Shown here piece by piece: positions 1 through 10,985 of a stretch of DNA of 55,624 bases. How positions within the stretch are numbered: position 1 is the stretch's first letter; each line of letters begins with the position of its first letter. Source of the stretch: Seiridium cupressi (taxonomy: Eukaryota > Ascomycota > Sordariomycetes > Amphisphaeriales > Sporocadaceae); the NCBI GenBank assembly GCA_036674765.1, contig JARVKI010000161.1, positions 1-55,624 of the forward strand, given 5' to 3'. The position numbers were made by a program, and so were the translations under genes. The notes beneath the pieces were generated by a model that saw nothing but the letters and a program-made list of their open reading frames with translations, did not search any database and was not told the origin of the DNA.

Positions 1-165
1 AATTATATAATTATTATTTAAATTATAATAAATAATAAACGTTTATTATAATATTTATTATAATTAACTTTTATTAATAAATTTATATAAATAAAGCTAT
101 ATAGCTAAAAAGTAATTAAAAGGGGCGAAGAATAAATTTAAAAGGGGGGGGGGGAATTATACGGC
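1..165. other. RIP-saturated AT-rich flank (left)
   Basis: This block is almost purely A and T. I find no CA or TG dinucleotide from base 1 to about base 165, while C and G survive in CG, CT, CC and GG contexts. That is the expected end state of repeat-induced point mutation, which converts CpA to TpA on either strand. The block ends with an 11-base G run (144-154), and normal composition starts at about 166. No open frame of note is present. It is probably the edge of an old inactivated repeat whose identity can no longer be read. Confidence 0.85.
144..154. repeat. Poly-G tract (11 G)
   Basis: An uninterrupted run of eleven G sits at the exact edge between the RIP-saturated block and the normal-composition DNA. 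Similar runs occur at 17345-17355 and 44840-44852. Runs like this may be real or may be a polishing artefact at a difficult junction. Confidence 0.9.
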
Positions 166-3100
166 CTGGGAGATTTGGCCATATTGGATAAACCTGTTGC
201 GCGTTGTGGCACCGGGGTGCATGACAAGTGAATGACAGATTGCTGACTAGAGGCAGCTATTTCCTTAGTCTGCGACCAGCTCCTTCTTAGTTTCAACGGT
301 CCAGGAACCCCCATCTATTGGGAGGAAAAGTCTTTGCTTCATGGTCATAAGCAACTGGTCCCAGGTAGAAGGGAAATCAATCCATTGGCCCAAGGTTAAT
401 GAACTAGGCGCCAGGTGCCGGTGAGCGAAGTCTTCGAAATTTCGACGAAGGGGCTGGTAGCTGCAGGTAGTCCAAGTTTCCAACGGCTCTTCAACGGCCT
501 TTGTTTCCAAGCCTAGCTGATCTACTGATTGTATGTTTACTACCCCAAGTCCCGTGTCATCTACAAATTGCCGAGTTGATGGGGGTTTCCAGCACCGTAC
601 CCGTACGTTTACAGGAGTGGTTGGATGGTAAGGGGAAAGGGCATATCCCCATGTTTCAACAAGAAGGAGAAAACCATGTCCCATGGCCATGATTTGTCGA
701 GGTTTCTATTACATGAGATCTTGTAGTGTAGAGGAAATGGCACTTTCCTGGTCACGACATTACCGAGCCGAAGCTCGAGCGTAAACCAGGCCATGTCCAC
801 TGTGCCTCTTCACCCAGGATTTGAAGAAGATACGTCTTAAGCCATTGACCAATGCGCTGCGTCAAAGGGCCTTGGGCGATTTCATTAGAGGCCTCGCTTA
901 GAGCTGGAACGAACCGTTGCCGGATTCGCGTGCCTGTTTGTCGGGACAGGCCAGCCAAGCGCGCTCAACTCGTCAGGGTCTCTTGGCCACCAAGCTACCA
1001 ATAGCTTGCATCGACGAGCAACTTCCTAAACCCACGAGGAAATTAGGGCCAGCAAAGGGCTGCTTGATAGACAAGGGCGGGTGCCAGTGTGCCCATGCTC
1101 CCCATGCTTTGGAGACAAGCACCTGCTCCATCTCTCCAGCAACCTGGTCGTTTCCAGCTGCGCAAAGTGCAGTCTCATAGGTCTCGTTGGACAACTGCCG
1201 GAGTGCGTGTGCCATGTAGTCGCAAGCTCGTTACACAGTGGCAAATATCGATGGCTAGCATATTTTGAGCTCCAGCCGCACGTGATATGGGGCCCTTGGG
1301 GAAAGGTATATCCAAAACTCCGTTCGGATGCGTAATAATGATGTGTAAAAGCCCGCAACAGCCCGCACGGGATCGTTCATTGAGCCAGAAGCACATGGAC
1401 GGGTTCCTTTCTGAATGCGCTCATGCGGAAATGTCTGCGGGCAGTCGGCAACGCCGGGCGGCCCTGGGTGAAGCAGACTCCCATTAGGAACCGCAAGCAG
1501 CATCCGTGGTAGCATTTGTCACGGGACCGGGGCTCTAGTCAGTACACAAAGGAAGTCTCGGCTGGACTGATGAGCTGGAAGTGGCGAATAAATATTTGCT
1601 AGACTTAATCTACTACGCGTTTGTAGATAGCGGCGCCGGCAAATGCAGCGGATCATTGAGGCTGAGCAATGCAGGGTGTCGATCACGGCGCCGGTATTGT
1701 TGAGGCTCCTTCTTTTGCCGCCGGAACCAGGAGATGCTCGTTCAGCGATAGCCGTCAGGTGTTCAATGGGCGAGACTGAGTGCTGCGCATCGTCGCACGG
1801 AAGAGTAGCAAGTCCGTCGATGACAGTCGAAGATTGGCAGGGGCATGTAGTTCTAATTAGAGTTCTGGCCTGTCCTTGAACCCGGAGATTTTGCTGAAGC
1901 GAACTTTACTTCGCAGCGCCCCGGTGATTGGCCGCGGTGCTGAATACGGACCAGCGAACCACCGGGCACAGACGCCCATCTCAGAAAGGGATCTCGAGAG
2001 AATCCCATGTCCATCCCAACTACCTATTCTCGAAACCCCAGAAACCCCATTGCCAGAGCACCACCCCTATGCACATGGCTCATAACGGAGAACCGTCGGG
2101 CCTAGTCCCATGTGAGGTCCCCAAGCGAGCTGCATACATTAGTGAAGTTTTCTGCAAACTCAAACTGGCCAATTCAGCACCATCAATTCGCTCTCTGGTT
2201 GCCAATGTGGCTTGTCGAAGCGACCTCCAGAGAGCCCATAGATTGAGGCTCTGCTGTAGGGCAGTGGCTGGTTGCAGCAATTGGCTATTCTGCCAGTGCT
2301 TGATTCTCTGCTTACAAGTCCGAGGATTGAGGCCTTGTATTTGGACTACGTGTAGGCGTATTGAGGGCTTATGGAGGGCTTAGGGGAGATCGGCATGGCA
2401 TTGCCGTCGATGGCTGAAAATGGGGAAACTGTCGCGCGTTCTCCACAGATGACGCCAGAGCTTTTTTTCTTAGCAATGGCATTTCTGCAAATTCCCATCC
2501 TAGCAATTGGGCCATGCCGAACCCCATCTTTGCGCCGTCGATCCTTCCCGATCCTGACAACAGCTATGTCATCGCGCTGCCCTCAATCAGCACAAGAGTC
2601 AGAGCCCAAGCCCAGAGGTGATTCACGAAAATGTGTGCACTACGGAAATGGTGCATTAGGGAGACTCTCCATCAGCCCGCGGGACCGGCATTCTATCAAG
2701 CGCTCATTCGGCTCTAGCAGGTCAGGCATGTCGTTGGGCCAGGCCGAGTGAAAGAGGACCACTTTGTCCGAAGAGTGTGTATTTCGGGCGGACCAAGGCT
2801 TGAGGTGGATTGAACCAGGGAGGTACCAGTCGACAAGCGTCGAGTGGGGGCGCCACCAAGCGCAGCTAACCACCAATTCCACCGCACTGGGGTCATTGAC
2901 GACATCATTCCTCGATTTGTGCTAAGGCCACGCAGGGTCTGGTGTACTTTGCGGTACGGGCAGACTTCGACAATCGTAGAGACGCTCCGAGTATGTTTCC
3001 ACATAATAGTCTATACCATAGTAGTCCTGTAGACCGGCCGGCTTGGGATTGCAGGATGCCCATACATCCCCACGCAGGCCGAGGCCAGCGTCTCACGAGG

Positions 3101-4626
3101 CCGCCAACTCTCGCTCGTTGACATGTCCTGTGTTGTGCTGCATCTCTCGCAGTCCAGATTTCCCCTTTCCACATACCTGGTCGCTGTGCTCTGCAGCAGT
3201 ATCGCCCAATGCGCGCCCCGAGCGCAGGTCGCAAAGCCCACATAGCATGCGCAACGATAGCCAAAGAGAGCTGGTAGTAGCCGCGCTCTTCCCTGGGAAT
3301 CATGGCGGCCCCGTTCGACTATTGCTTTGGCTGGGCCCGTCCCTAGGAAGAAACCCCTGGACCCTTGTTGGAAGGCTCGCCGGCGGCAAGTACCGCAAGC
3401 TCCAGCATCGCGTGTCTGAAGTCTCACGGTTCCTGGATTGACGCAAGCCATCGTCATATTTCGCTATGCCTTACGAATGGCGCCGATGCAGAATGGCAAG
3501 TTGTCACCCCAACGCCTAGACCAGGCGCCCGTGAACGGCAGTATGGCATGTCTGTCACCGTGACCTCGTTCGTGCACTACAGTTCTCCCAACCATTCATA
3601 TTGGGGCCTTGACATGGTCCCCTCGGCAGGACCAATGGCCCAGCCAGGCCTAGAACAATTGTGGCTGGGCATGCCAGCATTGGCTGTCAAACGCTGCAAG
3701 TGCAACTCGCAACCCGGGCCCGAGTGGCAAACCATGAAGACAACGCGGGTTAGGTGCTAACGCAAATGACCACATTTACACCCCAGTTTTTGGTCCTCTT
3801 GACGACTATGGACACTCGAGCTCCCTGTGTCCCCATTGGACCGAACTCGCCTGCTGTACAACGGAAGGGCTAGGGGCTCAACTGCTTCCACACAAGATCA
3901 TCACTCCGGGACCCCTACCACCCTGCCAGCCAAGGGACCACAATGGAGCCCTACGACTTAGTATCCGCATGGTCGCGACTCGCCGGTACCTTGCCAGTTC
4001 GTCCTCGGTGGTGACATGATTTCCTATGTGGGCCTTCTTGTCGTCTCATACCTAATTAACGTAGCAGAGGCATAGCACTTCGGGTAGCTAGCTTCAGTGA
4101 GAGGCAAAAGATAGTCGGCTTGCACACATGCCTCCTAAATTAGCCACACCCCGTCCTCTTGCTACGGTCCTGGACTTTCTTTTCGCCTCCCGCCTTGGAC
4201 TTCCCTATCTGGTTTCCTGTCGTCTGGAAAAGCTGCTTTGTTTCTTCACGTTGAGCGGCCTCCCACTAGACACCCCTCGGGCGCTGCCGTTGGTTTGTGT
4301 CCTTGTGATTCGGTAGCGTAGGGTCACCGAGGCCTGGATTACCACTTGAGACAGGCAATACTCACACACGACCCTTGTAACAAGGCCTTCGGCACTCAAC
4401 TCTGCCGGTTCTCGTCCCTCTCGAGAGCCATAGTACCCTTGCCGACCCATTGATTGGGGCTTTGAGCGCCACACCGCCCGAGGGCTATTGTTAGCACCAT
4501 CCACGATTTTATATCTCTGGCTCCGTCGCAATAATTCTCCGGATTATTAGCATATCTTCACCTCGCTACCCGGGACTTTGAACCTCCCTCTCGGTCACGG
4601 AACGCTCATGCTGCTGGTCAGGCCAA
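166..4626. other. Gene-poor stretch without a supported gene
   Basis: This 4.5 kb of normal GC content contains many overlapping short open frames on both strands but none with a recognisable domain or a consistent exon chain. The best candidates are on the minus strand: a 141-codon frame at 265-690, and a group of frames between about 750 and 1515 whose translations look more protein-like than their neighbours but are interrupted by stops. These could be remnants of a decayed gene. I see no tRNA, no terminal repeats and no transposase or reverse transcriptase motif. Confidence 0.5.
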
Positions 4627-6742
4627 ATGGGAGATGTACCGCAGCCTTCGAGTTCACCGAACGACCACCTAGACGAAGAGGCCCTCAACAATTCCTTCCG
4701 CGCATCTACCCCAGACGATAATAAGGGAAGGTTCGCCCAAGGTCCCAACCCAAGCAGTTCGGCCTTTCAGCCACACTACCAACAACAGTTTGACCCGGCT
4801 CAGCATGCCTTCACCTCCCAATTCGATATGACACAACCGCAAAGCAATGGGCGCGGCCCTTACAACATGGGCGTAATGGCGAATGCGCTGCCCCAACCTG
4901 CATTCCGACCTGGCGTCAACCACGTCAGTCAAACGCGATACAATACCGATGGCTCGTCGCCTGGGATCCTACCACAGATGGCCCCATATGGGGGACAGTC
5001 CAACATGAACCATCTTGCCGGCCAACAATACTACATGCCGCAACATGCGCACATGCCGACCTACTACAACACACAGTTACCACCATCCCAACAACAGGCC
5101 AACATGTCGCCCAGACACAGTATGGGCTTCTACCCGAACCAACACATGATGAGCCATGCGCAACAGCCCTTACCTGCCGGTTACTACTATCCCCATCCAA
5201 ACCATTACCCAAACCAGAATACACACATGCCGGGAAATATGATGCCCACCCAGTATATCGCACATGATCCACGAGGTAGCTCACCGGGAGGATATCAGGG
5301 TCAAGCTGGCGGCGGCGCTTATGTGGCTTCAGAAGGTAGGCGCAGGAGCGAAATCCGTGCTCTTACTGACAAGCAACTACTGACACCGGTGTCCAGGTAC
5401 AAACAATGGACGAGCTAGTTCAAATGTGGTTCGCGGCCCTCCTCGAAAACCTCGACAAAGTGGTACGTTCTTCCAAGTCTCCCAACGAACTGCGGACCTT
5501 GTTCGCTTCGCTTTAAGGTGGCTGACATTGCGACAAAGGCCACGCTATTTGGATAGGCAATTTACCGCCACAGACGGATTTGATGAGTCTGGTTCACCAT
5601 GTGTGCAATGAAGCCTCTGGTCTCGAGTCGTTGTTTCTCATCTCTAAGAGCAATTGCGCTTTCGCGAACTTCAAGGACGAGCAAAGCTGCATTCGTGCGC
5701 AACAAAAATTGCATGACTCGAAATTTCAGTCCGTTCGCCTGGTCAGTCGCTTACGCAAGAGCACGGTCGAGGGCTCGTCTGGACAAACAGCGCCTACGGG
5801 GCCCTCTTCGACATCCCCCCATGCGCAGACAGTGCCGCCCGAGTCTCCTATAGTTCAGCAGTCTCCAACGGTACCCTCTGTGGACGGAGAGGCTGTGACG
5901 GGTCAAGAGGTCGTAACAGAGCCAAAGATTGGTCCCGGCGGCGGTGATGCTCAACAGAAAGACAAATTTTTTGTTTTGAAGAGCTTGACTGTGGAGGATC
6001 TGGACTTGAGCGTCAGAAACGGTGTATGGGCGACACAGTCTCACAATGAAGAATCGCTGAACAGCGCATTCAAGGTATGTCACAACGTGATATTCGTGTA
6101 CTTCATGACTTGCACTTACACAGTCTCTCACAGGCAGCCGACAACGTCTACCTTGTGTTCTCAGCGAACAAATCGGGCGAGTATTTTGGATATGCAAGGA
6201 TGGTGTCACCTATAAACAACGATCCGGCGGCAGCTATCGAATTTGCCCCGAAAGCCCAAGCCACAAATGATCTAGACCTGCCCAAGGCAATCCCCACAGA
6301 AGCTACCGACAATTGCCCACGAGGAAATATCATTGATGACTCAGCACGTGGCACCATATTTTGGGAGATCGAACGAGAGGATGGCGAAGCACAACCAACG
6401 GAAACCGACTCGGAGGATTCTGCAAGCGCCCGCGTCGACCTCGATGGCGAACAAGGCGGTAAGGCGTGGGGAAAGCCTTTCAAGTTGGAATGGTTATCTA
6501 CCACGCGGCTGCCGTTCTATAGAACAAGAGGACTTAGAAACCCCTGGAACTCAAATCGGGAAGTCAAGATTGCTCGTGACGGGACCGAGCTGGAGCCATC
6601 GGTGGGAAGAAGACTAATTGGACTCTTCAACCGAGTTCAGAGTCCTGCGCCACCAATTTCAATGGGGATGCGTCAAAACATGCCTGTGATTGCAGGCTAT
6701 CCACCGCCTCCGCCAATGAGCGCTGCTTATCCTTCGCAGTAA
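4627..6742 (+). CDS. YTH-domain RNA-binding protein (m6A reader) with prion-like N-terminus
   Basis: Four exons give an unbroken 639-residue frame: 4627-5335, 5397-5462, 5539-6074 and 6134-6742. Residues of about 35-235 are a low-complexity Q/N/M/P/Y-rich region. An RRM-like segment follows at about 260-325, opening with HAIWIGNLPPQTDLMSLV. The YTH domain spans about 400-580, beginning FFVLKSLTVEDL and including GVWATQ (Trp near 422), a diverged core FSANKSGEYFGYARM and LEWLSTTRLPF (Trp near 555). In YTH proteins the two Trp form the aromatic cage for N6-methyladenosine, so this copy looks competent. The family acts in RNA processing and decay. The RRM plus C-terminal YTH layout is common in filamentous ascomycetes. 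All introns are 59-76 nt with GT-AG ends and restore frame exactly. The start is the first ATG of the frame; an upstream non-coding exon is possible. Confidence 0.9.
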
Positions 6743-8580
6743 TCCAGCCATTACGCGTAGTGTATAGTATGTTCTCACCACCTAGAGCTCGAGCAAGTCT
6801 CAATCGCCATGCTGCGCATAGGCATACTTCATCATAGCCCGTCTGATAGGGGTTACATTTTTGTCAATGGGATGATGGCTGGGTTTGTCCTTGTGGGCCA
6901 TATTTTATCCGGGGCGGCCGAATCAAGGCAGATAATATTATATTACTTACTAGCGAAAACTTGTGTTCACCCTGGCATCGTGTGATGACCTTTATTCGTA
7001 TGCATTTGCCTGCTTGTGCAATTTGGCCAACTCTCGAGTCAATCTACTTGTGCAACGTGTGGCAGTCAAAACATCACAGAACACGTCATATTCATAGCAT
7101 CAGTTTGTATTGTCATACTGTTTGACTTTTGATTTTTTGGGCAAAAATATCGTACGATGCACCCAAAGTCACGCAATCACACATAGTAAAGGACCGAAAA
7201 TCCACTTTAGCGTCCAGTGGGCCATTGAAATGAGGGTCGACTTGCTTTTCTCGATCTTAGTTCTGTATAAAAGTATTCCGACACTTCATGGGACCCGCAT
7301 TGGAAAAGTGACGTCATGGATGGTCGAAGACGTGTGCCAAGACGGGAAGATCATCGTCCAATCGTTTGACGTAATCTTATTTCTGGCTCAGGCTGGGTGG
7401 CGTTGCACAGCCACAACCCCAACACTGGACGGCTGTCTCTTCTTGAATGGGATTGTCGAAATGCCATTGTCTGCCCCGGGGCTAGCTAAACGCGATTTGG
7501 AGAACCCGGCTGTTTCTAAGGACGGGCGACCAATGAATACCATCCTGTAGACTGACGTTCAGCTTTCTTTTTCTCCATTGACACGTGCACACTAGTTTTC
7601 TGGCCTTGGGAGCGAAGCTATGGATACGGCCACGGTACCGTGACTGTTCGAGGATCTGATTACCAGTCAGACCCAGCGACTTTTGTTTGGTGGACGGTAA
7701 ACATTTCACCGATCTTGGGTTGGGCTCTTTAACGTGGCCGCCTAAACTCGTCCGCTCAGGACTTCCGTAAGACCAAGCTCAATAGGCAAAATGTCTCGAG
7801 CAAAAGAAGAAAATGAAGGCCTCACTAAGAAAGTAACCAAAGCGGGATGATGCATGCCTACATATTTCTACTTAACCTTATCGACTGCATGGATCTCTAG
7901 ATGTCGTTGCGGACGGCAAGATCAGGCCACTTTCCATCCAGACCCATGGGGAAGTCTCCGCCTCTTCTCCAGGTGCGTCCGCACGTCTTGGCATCGTAAT
8001 ATTTGACTCTGTTGATGAGTCGCTGCACATTAAACTTTGTCTCCCACGGAAATGCCCTATTCATTATTGTAGGCATCAATAACCAGTGGGTTTACGTTCG
8101 ATGATAACTATTACCTGTTAAGGTGGGATGCCGTAATCCCCCTCAACTTTCTCGTCTGCGGTGTGCTTATGGGGTACTCGGTATCGGATGGTCGAGGGTA
8201 TCGTCAAGTTTAACAATGGGGATCTATCCTCCTGGTTTACACTAGATTGACCTGTCAGACAGTCCTAGAGTCGGATAGCCTTTGTTTCGTTGGTCCTCGA
8301 CGTATAGACATGGTCCATACTACGGCTGGAATGTCAGACAGAGTACAGACTACAATCAAGCAAGCCCATCATCGTGCACTTGCGATGCGATCGATCATTA
8401 CCATAACGTGGACCTAAAGATGCATCCATGTATTGCATATACTATGGCAAGGATATAGGTGTTACAGCTCCATGTTGGTGTTAATAAGCAGGCCACCGTG
8501 CAGCCCGAGCGGCCGGAACCATTGTGGGGCGTTGCCTCAACCAATCACACATCAGAGCTAATGGAATAGCTCCGCCTCGT
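6743..8580. other. Intergenic region, nothing supported
   Basis: After the YTH stop codon comes a 3' untranslated region and then about 1.8 kb with no convincing gene. The longest frame, 146 codons at 7110-7550 (+), has no recognisable domain, no good start context and irregular composition, so I treat it as chance. The right part merges into the promoter of the heat-shock gene. Confidence 0.5.
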
Positions 8581-8749
8581 TCCAGACTATTCCAGGGTCT
8601 TCTGCTGACTGACATTCCAGAAACATCGTGAATAATCACCAAGTATTCCAGATACCACGAACACAATTCCGTAAACCGCTAGAATTTTCAAACGAGTTCC
8701 GTGGCCGCCTGAAATAAGCCAAAATGGAAATTTCTAAGCAGTTCCGGAA
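8581..8749 (+). promoter_or_regulatory. Array of heat-shock elements upstream of the HSP30-like gene
   Basis: Heat-shock factor binds alternating GAA/TTC units spaced five bases apart. Here TTC units lie in register at 8581, 8591, 8601 and 8616, followed by GAA at 8621; the last pair reads TTCCAGAA. Another pair, GAATTTTC, is at 8682-8689. The strongest site is proximal: GAA at 8727, TTC at 8732, a mismatched unit at 8737, TTC at 8742 and GAA at 8747, so four of five units match in perfect phase and alternation. The array ends about 35 bp before a TATA box and 217 bp before the ATG. Confidence 0.8.
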
Positions 8750-8783
8750 GCATGGGGAAGCTGCGAAACAGACAGCTCCAATC

Positions 8784-8790
8784 TATAAAT
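8784..8790 (+). promoter_or_regulatory. TATA box of the HSP30-like gene
   Basis: TATAAAT lies 35 bp downstream of the last heat-shock element and 176 bp upstream of the chosen start codon. TATA boxes are typical of strongly inducible stress genes, and the spacing leaves room for a long A/C-rich 5' untranslated leader, which is also usual for heat-shock mRNAs. Confidence 0.65.
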
Positions 8791-8965
8791 CCAGGATTCG
8801 AGACCGTGTTTGAGGAATTCCTTCATTCATCAGAACACAATACAGCAACAGCAACTAAAGCTTCATATGCAGCCTTGCAAAACGTCTTTAACACGATCCT
8901 CAAGAATTCCACGCAACATCATCAGAATCGCCACAACTCCAGCAACCATCAACCCATCACGCACA

Positions 8966-9676
8966 ATGGCCTCATTCTTCAGACCTCACCACTACTACAA
9001 CGTCCCCGAGCCCAACTTCCAGGGCCTCTTCCGACTCATTGACGACTTTGACCGCTACTCAACTCAGTCTAACGGCACCAATGGCCAATCTCGCCAGAGC
9101 CGCAACAATGTCAGCTTCTTCAACCCAAAGTTCGACATGATCGAGTCGGAGACTGCCTATGAGCTCCACGGTGAGCTTCCCGGTCTCGCCAAGGAAGATG
9201 TTCACATCGAGTTCACCGACCCGCAAACACTTCAGATCCGGGGAAAGGTTGAACGTACCCACACCGCCGGCACTCCGCCCGCCGGTCTCATTGACAGCAA
9301 GCCTGAGATGAGCGGCGCCCTCACGGAGGGTGGCGACGAGCACGCCGAGACTTCCTCGGTCAGGTCGCAGTCGCACCATGCCACTGTGGAAGACGATCCC
9401 GAGGAGAAGAGCAATGTGGCTTCATCTCAGGCCAGCCCTCAGGACACGCCTGCATCCACCGTTGTCGAAGCCGCCAAGTCTGAGAAGCCCAGGCAGGAGT
9501 CGCCCAAGCACAAGTACTACCTGGTCGAGCGCAACATTGGCTCGTTTGCCCGCTCCTTCAACTTCCCGAGCCGCATCGACAACGGCTCGGTTCAGGCTTC
9601 ACTTCACAATGGCATCTTGACCATCACTGTCCAGAAGGCCAAGAAGCACGAGAGCCGCCGCATCGCCATCAACTAG
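8966..9676 (+). CDS. hsp30: HSP30-like small heat-shock protein (Hsp20/alpha-crystallin)
   Basis: This single-exon gene encodes 236 residues. The N-terminus is aromatic (MASFFRPHHYYNVPEPNF). The first half of the alpha-crystallin domain starts near residue 50 with FFNPKFDMIESETAYELHG and GELPGLAKEDVHIEF. A long charged insertion of about 90 residues (roughly 95-185, rich in S, E, P and T) splits the domain. The domain resumes with ERNIGSFARSFNFPSRID and ends with the family hallmark LHNGILTI near 220. A large central insertion is known from Neurospora HSP30. Proteins of this family are ATP-independent holdases that keep unfolded proteins soluble during stress. The frame is open upstream to 8810, but I chose the ATG at 8966 because family homology begins there and the upstream sequence looks like leader. 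The upstream heat-shock elements and TATA box predict strong heat induction. Confidence 0.93.
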   Translation: MASFFRPHHYYNVPEPNFQGLFRLIDDFDRYSTQSNGTNGQSRQSRNNVSFFNPKFDMIESETAYELHGELPGLAKEDVHIEFTDPQTLQIRGKVERTHTAGTPPAGLIDSKPEMSGALTEGGDEHAETSSVRSQSHHATVEDDPEEKSNVASSQASPQDTPASTVVEAAKSEKPRQESPKHKYYLVERNIGSFARSFNFPSRIDNGSVQASLHNGILTITVQKAKKHESRRIAIN

Positions 9677-9739
9677 AGTGCTTGCATGCGACATTGGCAT
9701 CGTAACATGATGCATGTTCTTTACACTTTCTCCACACTT

Positions 9740-9757
9740 CAACAACATCAACAACAT
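9740..9757. repeat. Short CAACAACAT tandem repeat
   Basis: Two perfect copies of a nine-base unit lie in the 3' untranslated region of the HSP30-like gene, followed by a partial copy. It is a simple microsatellite with no evident function. Confidence 0.7.
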
Positions 9758-10985
9758 CGACAACACTCACACCTTTCGACATGACTCTGGAGTTCACTGG
9801 TAACCATACTATATAGCGATGGACATTGACATGGATGGCATGGCTTTGGCGTCTGACGGTCTTTCGAAGATGATGATAAATTCTGGGTTTGCATTGTTTT
9901 CGGTTTAGTAGCCGGAGTGTTCTAATGGCGGAAACATTTGCTTGTATTCCGCAATTCAACCTCTGGGCTTCGACTGTACACTAGATAGCATTTGATGAAT
10001 ACAGTGCTTTCTTGATATAAAACTTGTTCACTATGATGCCTGTGATGAACAAAATGATATGTTGATCCCATTTCTCACGTCTCACGGATTTCTAGCTCCA
10101 AGTTGATCAGAACCCCCGGATCTCTGGACGCAGTTCGAATCCTCGATGGAATGCTGAGGGCAATCACCATAGTCTATGTCGCGGTCCAACATACCAAGGC
10201 AATAGCCTCTCTGGCCACAGAAGCTCATGTATCGGTCTCCTGCGGAGCAGTGGTCATTGTAGACCGGGTAATTCCACCAGCACATTATGATGAAAACTTT
10301 ATGTTCTGGGGCAACTTTCGGAGTGAGCAGTCGTCGATGTCTTGAAGGCTCTGGGGTTGACGTTACGTGTTCCGCGTCCTGAGATTTTGAGATTTAACTA
10401 TAGTAAAGTTAACAAGAAAATTCCATAGTGTCGAAATATAATTTAAAAGAAAAAAAAATAAGGTAAGCTAGATATGTGTGCAGTTTAGAAAGTCTTGGTG
10501 GGACATTTAAGCTAAACATAATCATTTACTTATTAGTATTCACTCCTCTGTGTGATCAAGGCACAACCCTCCCTCGGACAGATGATCGATTGTGAGACTA
10601 TACATCTTCCTCCGCTCCTTAGATGCGATGGGGATACGAGGCATGCCAATAACGTAAAATTTCCATTGCAAAGGCAATATATTGCTCTTCTATACGTACA
10701 TAGTTGCGTTCCTAATTAGTCACCGTCATATAATCACAAAATATGCTAGACATTGCTGGTATACTTTTTAATCCTTCTAATGACATGGCCAATCTTGGAC
10801 CAAATGATTATCAAGTGACTTGCTGACTGACTAAGTCCATAGGTGAACAACTCCCTATGCTGGTGCTGGGGCTCTTCATTCTGTCATATCTGCCAAGCTA
10901 CAACAGGGGCTTCAACTTCACAGCCAATTTTTCCGCGAACATCAACGCACCACACTCCTTAGCACACAGTAATACTTTTATCTTG
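9758..10985. other. Intergenic region with one orphan Cys-rich frame
   Basis: Apart from the minus-strand Cys-rich segment listed separately (about 10082-10405), this 1.2 kb shows no gene. The part around 10380-10560 is relatively AT-rich and includes a run of A at 10449-10459. Confidence 0.5.
10082..10405 (-). pseudogene. Possible orphan exon of a small Cys-rich protein
   Basis: Reading leftward from a possible acceptor (TCTCAG, ending near 10406), one frame stays open to the stop at 10082 and encodes about 105 residues. Its second half has six cysteines with regular spacing (MCWWNYPVYNDHC, then CGQRGYC, DCPQHSIEDSNC), which resembles small secreted fungal proteins. I could not find an upstream exon with a signal peptide between 10406 and 10860, so it is either a relic of a secreted Cys-rich protein or a chance frame. 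No family is recognised. Confidence 0.3.

Noticed and set aside
7110..7550. 146-codon plus-strand frame between the YTH and HSP30-like genes
   Set aside because: No domain, no signal peptide and no supported introns. The length is within chance for this composition.
8810..8965. 52-residue N-terminal extension of the HSP30-like protein
   Set aside because: Family similarity starts at MASFFRPHHYY, and the upstream part is A/C-rich leader following the TATA box.
10121..10145. GTTCGAATCC resembling a tRNA B box
   Set aside because: No matching A box or cloverleaf could be drawn around it, and the segment is better explained by the minus-strand Cys-rich frame.
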